NCBI GenBank assembly: GCA_900552705.1
Contig: USAX01000068.1
Span: 1-10,600, forward strand
Direction: 5' to 3'
DNA from: an uncultured Collinsella sp.
GTDB taxonomy: Bacteria; Actinomycetota; Coriobacteriia; Coriobacteriales; Coriobacteriaceae
Length of the DNA stretch: 10,600 bases
This document shows, piece after piece, positions 1-4,788 of this stretch (positions are counted from its first letter, which is position 1; each line of letters opens with the position of its first letter). Made by a program: the position numbers and the translations under genes. The notes under the pieces were generated by a model. It did not search any database, had not been told where the DNA came from, and was given only the letters and a program-made list of their open reading frames with translations.

Positions 1-917
1 AAGGCACTCGACACCAGCGCGATGCCAATAACACCGCACATGAGGGCTCCGGCAAGCGACAGACCAGCGATAGAGATAATTAGCAGTAGGACGGCGGGGA
101 CGATAGCAATCGTGCCCAGAAGACCGCTCACCCACAGGGGCATGGGGCGCTGGTGGAGCATGCCGGCGGCGCTGGCGGTTGCGCGCGGAAAGACGAGTTC
201 GAGCAGTAAGGCGACAAAGCAAGTCGAGAGTGCCGCGGCGACGATACCGCCGATGGCATCGTTAACGGTGGAAGTATCCTCGCTCTCGGTGCGGTCGATC
301 TTGAGCGCGCCGGCCTCGGCTCCCGCGGCGCGCTCGGGGTCCTCGGAGACGTGCGCGTTCACGGTGCCGGTGATGTGGGCGTTCTTGCCCAGGATGAGCT
401 TATCGGCCCAAACCTCGACATCGCCCTCGACGGTGCCATCGATAGTCACCGTATCGCCCGCAAGCGCTGCCGACTTGGTAGAGCCGCGCAGGGCAACCGT
501 CTCGCCTATCGCATAGAAACAGTTGGCGGTGCTGTCGGAATTGAGCACGACATGCTGGCCGGCAACGGTCACGCTGCCATCAACCGTAGTCTTGGCAATG
601 TCGATGGTGCGCGCCGCCAAGCGGACGGCGCCGCCCACCGTGCAGTCGCGGATGGAGAGGCTCTCGCCTGCTGCAATTATGTCGCGGCCGATGGACGCAT
701 CGTCCAAGTTGAGGGCCTGACCTGCCCAGTACAGGTCACCTTCGACGCCGGACGAATTGGCGTCATTGTCGGTCGCAAGTACGTTGCCTGCGGTGTCTGT
801 GCCGGCGAACGACGCCGTGGGAAGTGCGGTGACCGCTAGGGCGACGAGCGCGAATAGGATCGTGATGCGGACCCACGCTTTACGGCGCTGGGTCGACGGG
901 AATTGATTGTGGGGCAT
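1..917 (-). CDS. Exported bactofilin-like (polymer-forming repeat) protein with C-terminal membrane helices, partial
   Basis: The gene runs off the left edge; 305 codons are visible from ATG 917, so the C-terminus is missing. Upstream, GAAGGA sits 6 nt before the ATG and supports this start. Residues 1-38 are a signal peptide: basic RRKAWVR, a hydrophobic core, and a likely cleavage after ASFA. Residues about 58-190 form short irregular repeats rich in Gly, Val, Ile, Thr and Asp (for example VEGDVEVWADKLILG), as in the right-handed beta-helix of bactofilins and polymer-forming cytoskeletal proteins. After a charged linker, hydrophobic segments lie at about 223-243, 262-283 and 284-305. The family is usually cytoplasmic, so a signal peptide plus membrane anchor suggests a surface or envelope role; that is inference. 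The TRIC-like gene lies 106 nt upstream on the same strand. Function unknown; confident that it is a real gene, moderately confident of the fold. Confidence 0.75.
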   Translation of the reverse strand, partial: MPHNQFPSTQRRKAWVRITILFALVALAVTALPTASFAGTDTAGNVLATDNDANSSGVEGDLYWAGQALNLDDASIGRDIIAAGESLSIRDCTVGGAVRLAARTIDIAKTTVDGSVTVAGQHVVLNSDSTANCFYAIGETVALRGSTKSAALAGDTVTIDGTVEGDVEVWADKLILGKNAHITGTVNAHVSEDPERAAGAEAGALKIDRTESEDTSTVNDAIGGIVAAALSTCFVALLLELVFPRATASAAGMLHQRPMPLWVSGLLGTIAIVPAVLLLIISIAGLSLAGALMCGVIGIALVSSA

Positions 918-1023
918 AGTGAATCCTTCGTCAGATGCTCGACATACACCTAACAGGGTACCCAACGCGTGGGCGCTCTAAAAGAACCTCTCGGTTGCAT
1001 TTCGAAGGGTCGTGCCGTGCTGT

Positions 1024-1713
1024 TTACTTTTTACGGTGCAAGAAGCGCGCGATATCTTCTTCGGTGGGGCTTTTGATGTCAAAGCGCAGCGAGAGCCAGC
1101 GCAGACCCATGGTCACGACAACGCATACGACCAGCGCGGCGACATTGCTCATAATGCCGCTCATAACGAGACACACATAGCTTGTCGATCCGGCGATGGC
1201 GGCGATGGCATAAAAGTTAGTACGTTGGAAAATGCCCGGAACCACGCCCATAAAGCCATCGCGCAACATGCCGCCGCCCACCGCGGTGAAAAAGCCCATC
1301 ATGATGCACACCGCCGGTGCAAAGCCGTAGACCAGCGCCTTGTCTGCTCCAGTGGCGGCGTAGATGCCGACCGAGATGATGTCGAGCAGGGGAATGAGTT
1401 TTTCGGGCTTGTCGACGATTGCCGGGAAAATATAGATGATGGCTGCCGTGGCAATGGAAAGCGGCAGCGCCATTGGCTGGTTGAGGATGTAGACGTTGCC
1501 CACCTGCAGCGTCATGTCGCGTAAAAGACCGCCGCCCAAGCCACAGACCACGGCGAGCGCAACTGCACCCACCAGGTCGAGTTTGTGCTCGCGCGCGACC
1601 AACACGCCCGAGATTGAAGCCGCGACGACGGCGAACATTTCGAGCCAAAACGGGATGGCGACCATGGCATCCGTGGCGTGTGAGGTAACGGTCATAGCGG
1701 CGACGACGGGCAA
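1024..1713 (-). CDS. TRIC/UPF0126 (YicG-like) family membrane protein, probable cation channel
   Basis: From the proposed TTG start at 1713 the product has 229 residues and about seven membrane helices. It carries the two Gly-rich motifs that mark the duplicated three-helix halves of this family: GLGGGLLRD (58-66) and GGGMLRD (146-152). TRIC family members are trimeric monovalent cation channels; some bacterial relatives are linked to other small substrates. I chose TTG 1713 because AAAGGA (1721-1726) lies 7 nt before it and the resulting length fits the family. The frame stays open to ATG 1821 (and TTG 1830), but those starts have no Shine-Dalgarno and would add about 36-39 residues of non-family, non-hydrophobic sequence. 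ATG 1695 and ATG 1665 are further in-frame options with weaker signals. The Lys-rich tail ending HRKK suggests a cytoplasmic C-terminus. Transcription may read on into the downstream exported protein gene. Confidence 0.85.
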   Translation of the reverse strand: MPVVAAMTVTSHATDAMVAIPFWLEMFAVVAASISGVLVAREHKLDLVGAVALAVVCGLGGGLLRDMTLQVGNVYILNQPMALPLSIATAAIIYIFPAIVDKPEKLIPLLDIISVGIYAATGADKALVYGFAPAVCIMMGFFTAVGGGMLRDGFMGVVPGIFQRTNFYAIAAIAGSTSYVCLVMSGIMSNVAALVVCVVVTMGLRWLSLRFDIKSPTEEDIARFLHRKK

Positions 1714-1831
1714 GATGGGGTCCTTTGGATTACGGATTTGGACAATGCCCGTACATAGTACATGTTCGGCGCCGATTGCGACCCTATTGCTCGGCAAACG
1801 GTCGGGACTGGGAACGGTCATGGGTACCAAA

Positions 1832-1859
1832 CATATACATCAGCCTTCAAAGATGTCGA
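1832..1859 (-). promoter_or_regulatory. Possible promoter for the TRIC-like gene
   Basis: Minus-strand TCGACA (1854-1859) and TATATG (1832-1837) are separated by 16 nt, a fair but not strong match to the sigma-A consensus. Transcription would begin near 1825, leaving either a leader of about 110 nt before TTG 1713 or a nearly leaderless message for ATG 1821. A second weak -10-like TACTAT lies at 1755-1760. Confidence 0.3.
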
Positions 1860-1887
1860 AAAATGTCGGTTTTGGAGGGTGACGTAC

Positions 1888-1935
1888 ATGTTTGAGATTC
1901 AAGGCGAAATCGAAAGCAATGGGGGGCGTGGCTGA
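1888..1935 (+). CDS. Candidate 15-codon small ORF (MFEIQGEIESNGGRG)
   Basis: GGAGGGTGA (1874-1882) lies 5 nt before ATG 1888, one of the best ribosome binding sites in the window. The frame ends at TGA 1933-1935, four bases before the tRNA-like hairpin element begins. No promoter with a good consensus is evident on the plus strand. The peptide is acidic and hydrophilic and I recognise no family. It could be a leader peptide, the surviving 5' end of a gene truncated by the adjacent element, or a chance ORF, since purine-rich sequence is common here. Confidence 0.25.
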   Translation: MFEIQGEIESNGGRG

Positions 1936-1938
1936 ATA

Positions 1939-2077
1939 GGAGGGATGTCCAAATTTTGAGCAGCGCTCAAAATTTATCCGGTCGGCTTACGCCGACCGCG
2001 CTGCGCTAAAAACGCGCCACTGGCGCGTTTTCTTTACGCTTTGCGCCCTGGCGGGTTCGAATCCCTCCTCCTCCGCC
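1939..2077 (+). repeat. tRNA-Ser-like element with three perfect internal hairpins (tRNA remnant or structured RNA)
   Basis: The left end, GGAGGGATGTCC (1939-1950), reads like the 5' end of a bacterial tRNA-Ser and matches 10 of 12 bases of the tRNA-Ser(GGA) gene at 2371. The right end (2053-2077) is a 25-nt exact copy of the T-arm and acceptor 3' strand of tRNA-Ser(CGA), but followed by G, giving GCCG instead of GCCA. Between them stand three perfect hairpins: 1951-1975 (11 bp, loop AGC), 1979-1998 (8 bp, loop TTAC) and 2009-2031 (10 bp, loop ACT, followed by TTTTCTTT). There is no D-stem partner or anticodon arm, so this is not a functional tRNA as read. AGGAGGGAT (1938-1946) and ATCCCTCCT (2061-2069) can also pair and enclose the whole set. 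It may be a tRNA pseudogene invaded by a palindromic repeat, a repeat family, or a non-coding RNA. Confidence 0.5.
2009..2035 (+). terminator. Terminator-like hairpin inside the tRNA-Ser-like element
   Basis: AAAACGCGCC and GGCGCGTTTT form a perfect 10-bp stem around the loop ACT, followed on the plus strand by TTTTCTTT. The minus strand also ends the stem in a T run, so it could stop transcription in both directions. No strongly supported plus-strand gene precedes it apart from the 15-codon ORF at 1888. Confidence 0.4.
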
Positions 2078-2102
2078 GTATTTGCTTGTAAGGGACTCTA
2101 AA

Positions 2103-2130
2103 CAAAAAAGCCCCCGTTTTCGGGAGCTTT
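2103..2130 (-). terminator. Rho-independent terminator downstream of tRNA-Ser(CGA)
   Basis: On the minus strand AGCTCCCG, loop AAAA and CGGGGGCT form an 8-bp stem with one G-T pair, followed by TTTTTTG. It starts about 12 nt after the CCA end of tRNA-Ser(CGA), as expected for a tRNA terminator. Confidence 0.8.
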
Positions 2131-2141
2131 CTCAACCAAAA

Positions 2142-2232
2142 TGGCGGAGGAGGAGGGATTCGAACCCTCGTGACCTTATACAGGCCAAACGGTTTTCGAG
2201 ACCGCCGCATTCAACCACTCTGCCACCCCTCC
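2142..2232 (-). tRNA. tRNA-Ser (anticodon CGA)
   Basis: The gene has 91 nt with encoded CCA. The acceptor GGAGGGG (from 2232) pairs with CTCCTCC, followed by discriminator G and CCA ending at 2142. The D-arm carries the class II feature AGTGGTTGAA. The anticodon stem GCGGT/ACCGT encloses loop CTCGAAA, giving anticodon CGA, which reads UCG serine codons. A long variable arm follows, and the T-arm is GAGGG, TTCGAAT, CCCTC. It lies 48 nt downstream of tRNA-Ser(GGA) on the same strand. Its 3' 25 nt are repeated in inverted orientation at 2053-2077. Confidence 0.96.
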
Positions 2233-2240
2233 GCGTGGGG

Positions 2241-2272
2241 TAAAAACAAAGCAGGCTCGAAGGCCTGCTTTG
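2241..2272 (-). terminator. Terminator-like hairpin between the two tRNA-Ser genes
   Basis: On the minus strand a perfect 10-bp stem (CAAAGCAGGC with GCCTGCTTTG, 6-nt loop) is followed by GTTTTTA. It starts 8 nt after the tRNA-Ser(GGA) gene and ends 8 nt before tRNA-Ser(CGA). If it stops transcription efficiently, tRNA-Ser(CGA) would need a promoter inside this hairpin, and none is visible. Partial read-through or a role in tRNA processing is therefore likely. Confidence 0.75.
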
Positions 2273-2280
2273 GAATTAAC

Positions 2281-2371
2281 TGGCGGAGAGTCAGGGATTT
2301 GAACCCTGGAGACGCTTTTGACGCCTACACGATTTCCAATCGTGCTCCTTCGGCCACTCGGACAACTCTCC
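2281..2371 (-). tRNA. tRNA-Ser (anticodon GGA)
   Basis: The gene has 91 nt with encoded CCA. Acceptor GGAGAGT (from 2371) pairs with ACTCTCC, followed by G and CCA ending at 2281. The D-arm reads TCCGAGTGGCCGAAGGA, typical of tRNA-Ser. The anticodon stem CACGA/TCGTG encloses TTGGAAA, giving GGA, which reads UCC and UCU. A long variable arm and the T-arm CAGGG, TTCAAAT, CCCTG complete the class II fold. It is the first gene of the minus-strand tRNA pair. Confidence 0.97.
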
Positions 2372-2387
2372 GTTAAATGCGAAAGTC

Positions 2388-2415
2388 AGTATACACGAGG
2401 AACCGCAAAGTGCAA
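2388..2415 (-). promoter_or_regulatory. Promoter for the tRNA-Ser pair
   Basis: Minus-strand TTGCAC (2410-2415) and TATACT (2388-2393) are 16 nt apart, close to the sigma-A consensus. The expected start near 2381 lies about 10 nt before the mature 5' end of tRNA-Ser(GGA) at 2371. Confidence 0.75.
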
Positions 2416-2775
2416 ACAGAAAAGTTGGCATTTTTTAAAACGCTTGGCCGCGCTTGTCGTTGCAGTGGGGTTTGAGGTGCCAAAAAACGGCTTCCGACCA
2501 GCGTGGTTGATTAACTCAATTGTTCAAAAGGGGTATTCATAAGCGACTTGGCAATGAATTTAAAAATCTTTGGGTGGCGCTGTGGACCACTGGTATGCAT
2601 TTTGCGACCACAGCCTTGTGCCCGTTGACCTGTGGCTTGGCTCAGCTTGTCCCCGCGGCGTCGTATCTTGTCCACAAATCCGTCAAGCACTTGGTCAGCA
2701 TTTGGTTGGAAGACGCATGAAACGTCGTGCGAGTATGGGCATATGTGGAGGTCATGAGGTTGTAGCTGCATATTC
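2416..2775. other. Spacer without a convincing gene; contains DnaA-box-like sites
   Basis: About 360 nt separate the divergent tRNA and rpsF promoters. Short frames exist on both strands, but none has a good ribosome binding site or recognisable sequence. TTGTCCACA at 2668-2676 is an exact match to the DnaA box form preferred in high-GC actinobacteria. TGTGGACCA at 2581-2589 is an 8/9 match in the opposite orientation. I see no AT-rich unwinding region and no tight cluster, so this does not look like a full origin. Confidence 0.45.
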
Positions 2776-2804
2776 TTGCGGCCTAGGAGGTTGAAAGATA
2801 TTAT
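2776..2804 (+). promoter_or_regulatory. Promoter of the rpsF-ssb-rpsR-rplI operon
   Basis: TTGCGG (2776-2781) and TATTAT (2799-2804) are exactly 17 nt apart, a strong sigma-A-type pair. The start would be near 2811, giving a leader of about 65 nt. Confidence 0.75.
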
Positions 2805-2820
2805 TACCAAGTCTTTTCCT

Positions 2821-2849
2821 GCTTCAGGCGCACCTTCACGACCTGAAGC
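2821..2849 (+). promoter_or_regulatory. Leader hairpin of rpsF, candidate autoregulatory site
   Basis: GCTTCAGG (2821-2828) pairs perfectly with CCTGAAGC (2842-2849). Inside, a bulged A (2841) is followed by two further pairs closing the loop CACCTTCA. It lies about 12 nt before the Shine-Dalgarno. In many bacteria the bS6:bS18 complex binds a leader hairpin upstream of rpsF and represses the operon. The position fits, but I do not see the CCG trinucleotide described for that motif, so the role is inferred. Confidence 0.45.
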
Positions 2850-2875
2850 CACATTTGCCCAGAGGAGGTGACAAT

Positions 2876-3169
2876 ATGAAGGCTTATGAACTGCTGTTCT
2901 TTGTTGACCCGTCGCTCGACCCCGAGACTCGTCTCGCTGTTATGAAGCGTATCGATACCACGATCGCTGAGGGCGCTGGCAAGGTCGACTCCGTTGACGA
3001 CTGGGGCAAGCGCAAGCTCGCCTACGAGATCAACGACCTCACCGATGGTGACTACACCCTCATCAACTTCCACGCAGATCCTACCCAGATCGCCGAGCTT
3101 GATCGCATCCTGCGCATCACCGACGCTGTGGTCCGCCACATGATCGTCCGTCGCGACGACCAGGAGTAA
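2876..3169 (+). CDS. rpsF: 30S ribosomal protein bS6
   Basis: The 97-residue product is a typical bS6, starting MKAYELLFFVDP with the conserved DDWGKRKLAYEI segment (about 42-53) and the basic segment VVRHMIVRR near the end. bS6 binds the central domain of 16S rRNA in the small subunit platform as a heterodimer with bS18, which is encoded two genes downstream. The near-perfect Shine-Dalgarno AGAGGAGGTGA (2861-2871) lies 4 nt before ATG 2876 and decides the start; an in-frame TTG at 2855 lies upstream of that site. It is the first gene of the operon, 48 nt before ssb. Confidence 0.97.
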   Translation: MKAYELLFFVDPSLDPETRLAVMKRIDTTIAEGAGKVDSVDDWGKRKLAYEINDLTDGDYTLINFHADPTQIAELDRILRITDAVVRHMIVRRDDQE

Positions 3170-3217
3170 GACTGTCGTTTTGGACTGGGCTTGTGCCCCA
3201 AGAGGAAGTAGTGAGTT

Positions 3218-3670
3218 ATGAGCATCAATCGAGTGAACATCACCGGTAACCTCACCCGCGATCCCGAGCTGCGCGCCACCGCCGGCGGAACCCAGGTTCT
3301 GTCCTTTGGCGTCGCCGTCAACGATCGTCGCCGTAACGCGCAGACTGGCGAGTGGGAGGACTATCCCAACTTTGTCGACTGCACTATGTTCGGCACCCGC
3401 GCCGAGGCCGTGAGCCGTTTCCTGGCAAAGGGAAACAAGGTCGCGATCGAGGGCAAGCTGCGCTACAGCTCTTGGGAGCGCGACGGCCAGCGCCGGAGCA
3501 AGCTTGAGGTCATCGTCGATGAGATCGAGTTTATGAGCTCCCGTGGTGGCCAGGGTGGCTACGATCAGGGCGGTTATGCCCCCGCAGCTCCCGCGCCTGC
3601 AGCACGTCCTGCCGCACCGGTGGCTACGCCGCCCGCGGTCGACGTCTACGATGAGGACATCCCGTTCTAA
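3218..3670 (+). CDS. ssb: Single-stranded DNA-binding protein
   Basis: The 150-residue protein has the usual three parts. An OB-fold covers about residues 1-106 (MSINRVNITGNLTRDPELR, then FVDCTMFG and LRYSSWERDG). A flexible Gly/Gln then Pro/Ala-rich linker covers about 107-142. The acidic tip is DEDIPF, which recruits replication and repair partners. It coats single-stranded DNA as a tetramer in replication, recombination and repair. AGAGGAAG (3201-3208) precedes ATG 3218. Its place between rpsF and rpsR is the standard arrangement in Gram-positive bacteria and ties SSB supply to growth. Confidence 0.97.
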   Translation: MSINRVNITGNLTRDPELRATAGGTQVLSFGVAVNDRRRNAQTGEWEDYPNFVDCTMFGTRAEAVSRFLAKGNKVAIEGKLRYSSWERDGQRRSKLEVIVDEIEFMSSRGGQGGYDQGGYAPAAPAPAARPAAPVATPPAVDVYDEDIPF

Positions 3671-3697
3671 GGGTTGTTCACCTATTTTTGAGTGAGA

Positions 3698-3723
3698 GGC
3701 GGCTTCGGTTCGCCGAAGTTGCC
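3698..3723 (+). promoter_or_regulatory. Intercistronic hairpin with TTCG loop between ssb and rpsR
   Basis: GGCGGCTTCGG and CCGAAGTTGCC form an 11-bp stem (two G-T pairs) closed by the stable loop TTCG. It starts 27 nt after the ssb stop and ends 4 nt before the rpsR Shine-Dalgarno GAAAGGT (3728-3734). With no T-run it should not terminate transcription. It may mark an RNA processing site or influence rpsR translation. Confidence 0.55.
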
Positions 3724-3742
3724 AAATGAAAGGTATTTTGAC

Positions 3743-4009
3743 ATGGCTAATGATTTTTCTGCACGTCAGCCGCGTCGTAAGTACTGCCAGTTCTGCAAGG
3801 AGAACACTGAGTTCATCGACTATAAGGACACTCAGCTTCTCCGTAAGTACATGACCGATCGTGGCAAGATCAAGCCCCGTCGCGTCACTGGCGCTTGCAC
3901 GCAGCATCAGCATGACATCGCCAACGCCATCAAGCGCGCCCGCGAGATGGCTCTCCTGCCGTACACCGTCCCCGTGGTTTCCTCTCGTGGCAACCGCGAC
4001 CGCGGCTAA
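3743..4009 (+). CDS. rpsR: 30S ribosomal protein bS18, zinc-binding (C+) form
   Basis: The 88-residue product has the family core IDYKDTQLLRKYMTDRGKI and KPRRVTG (about 25-50), then AIKRAREMALLPY (62-74). Cys15 and Cys18 (CQFC) with Cys52 and His55 (ACTQHQH) match the zinc-binding form known from actinobacteria, as opposed to the zinc-free form induced under zinc starvation. It partners bS6 on the small-subunit platform. GAAAGGT (3728-3734) precedes ATG 3743 by 8 nt; the frame extends upstream through the intercistronic hairpin but has no site there. It lies 15 nt before rplI. Confidence 0.96.
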   Translation: MANDFSARQPRRKYCQFCKENTEFIDYKDTQLLRKYMTDRGKIKPRRVTGACTQHQHDIANAIKRAREMALLPYTVPVVSSRGNRDRG

Positions 4010-4024
4010 GAAGGGAGACGCATC

Positions 4025-4564
4025 ATGAAGGTTATTCTTCTCGATGAGATCAAGGGCAAGGGCGGCGAGGGTGACGTCGTAGAGGTCGCTCAGGGTTACG
4101 CTGAGAACTTCCTGTTCCCCAAGAAGCTCGCTGTTGCCGCCACCAAGGGCAACCTCAAGCAGCTTGACGAGCGTCGCAACAACATCGCCAAGCGCGAGGC
4201 CGTCCGTCTGGCTACCGCCAACGAGACCAAGGCTGCCTTCGAGGGCAAGACGGTCACCGTTGACGTCAAGGTCGGCGACGAGGGCATCCTCTTTGGCTCC
4301 GTTACCGCCGCTATGATCGCTGACGCCATCAAGGCTCAGCTCGGTATGGACATCGACCGCAAGCGCGTCGAGCTCGGTAAGCCCATCAAGGTTGCCGGTG
4401 CCCACACCGTTGCCATCTCGCTGTACCGCGAGATCAAGGCCGAGGTTGTCGTTCTCGTCGGCGTTACCGCCGAGGAGCTCGCTGCCGAGGCTGAGGTCGA
4501 GGAGGCCGCTGAGGCTGCCGAGGCCGAGACCGCCGAGGTCGAGACTGAGGCTGCTGCCGAGTAG
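4025..4564 (+). CDS. rplI: 50S ribosomal protein bL9 with acidic C-terminal extension
   Basis: The protein has 179 residues against about 148-150 in most bacteria. The N-terminal rRNA-binding domain (MKVILLDEIKGKGGEGDVVEV, then GYAENFLFPKKLA, residues 1-37) leads to the long connecting helix (about 41-75). The C-terminal domain (about 76-149) contains GILFGSVT. bL9 binds 23S rRNA near the L1 stalk and helps keep reading frame. Residues about 150-179 are almost only Glu and Ala with a few Val and Thr and no basic residue, an unusual tail for an RNA-binding protein. AAGGGAG (4011-4017) lies 7 nt before the ATG. It is the last gene before a strong terminator. Confidence 0.96.
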   Translation: MKVILLDEIKGKGGEGDVVEVAQGYAENFLFPKKLAVAATKGNLKQLDERRNNIAKREAVRLATANETKAAFEGKTVTVDVKVGDEGILFGSVTAAMIADAIKAQLGMDIDRKRVELGKPIKVAGAHTVAISLYREIKAEVVVLVGVTAEELAAEAEVEEAAEAAEAETAEVETEAAAE

Positions 4565-4596
4565 CATTTGCTGCAACGCAACAATCTTGTTCTAAG

Positions 4597-4635
4597 AAGG
4601 GCGCTCTGGGAAACCAGGGCGCCCTTTTGTTTTTT
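4597..4635 (+). terminator. Rho-independent terminator of the rpsF operon
   Basis: A 13-bp stem (AAGGGCGCTCTGG with CCAGGGCGCCCTT, one G-T pair) with a GAAA loop is followed by TTGTTTTTT. It lies 33 nt after the rplI stop and separates rplI from dnaB. Confidence 0.93.
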
Positions 4636-4671
4636 GCGCTGAGTGAGTGTCATGGTGAACGTTGCGTCGAA

Positions 4672-4687
4672 GTCCTATATACAGGAC
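4672..4687. repeat. Short inverted repeat upstream of dnaB
   Basis: GTCCT and AGGAC flank the 6-nt AT-rich centre ATATAC. The site lies about 60 nt before the dnaB -10 element and could be an operator or a second weak -10 region. Five-base arms are short enough to arise by chance. Confidence 0.25.
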
Positions 4688-4747
4688 CGTTCATCCGTTT
4701 GGTTCGGTGATGATTGGCGGCGCGCGGCGCGTTTTGGGACCGTGGCT

Positions 4748-4756
4748 GATACTATG
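4748..4756 (+). promoter_or_regulatory. Extended -10 promoter of dnaB
   Basis: TGATACTAT is an exact extended -10 arrangement (TG, one base, TACTAT). No good -35 lies 16-18 nt upstream, as is common with extended -10 promoters. Transcription would start near 4763, about 25 nt before the start codon. Confidence 0.5.
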
Positions 4757-4788
4757 GATGCTCGCAAGCGATATGAATGAGGATGCTC

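Noticed and set aside
1939..2031. CRISPR-like repeats in the hairpin cluster
   Set aside because: The three hairpins differ in sequence and there is no regular repeat-spacer spacing.
1939..2077. A complete tRNA-Ser or tRNA-Sec gene on the plus strand
   Set aside because: The span is about 140 nt, there is no D-stem partner or anticodon loop, and the 3' end reads GCCG rather than GCCA.
2416..2775. Possible chromosomal origin because of DnaA boxes near ssb and dnaB
   Set aside because: Only one exact box and one near match, with no AT-rich unwinding region and no dnaA or dnaN alongside.
2804..4576. A 590-codon open frame on the minus strand opposite rpsF-rplI
   Set aside because: It is antisense to four well-identified genes, has no recognisable motifs, and arises from the codon bias of high-GC coding sequence.
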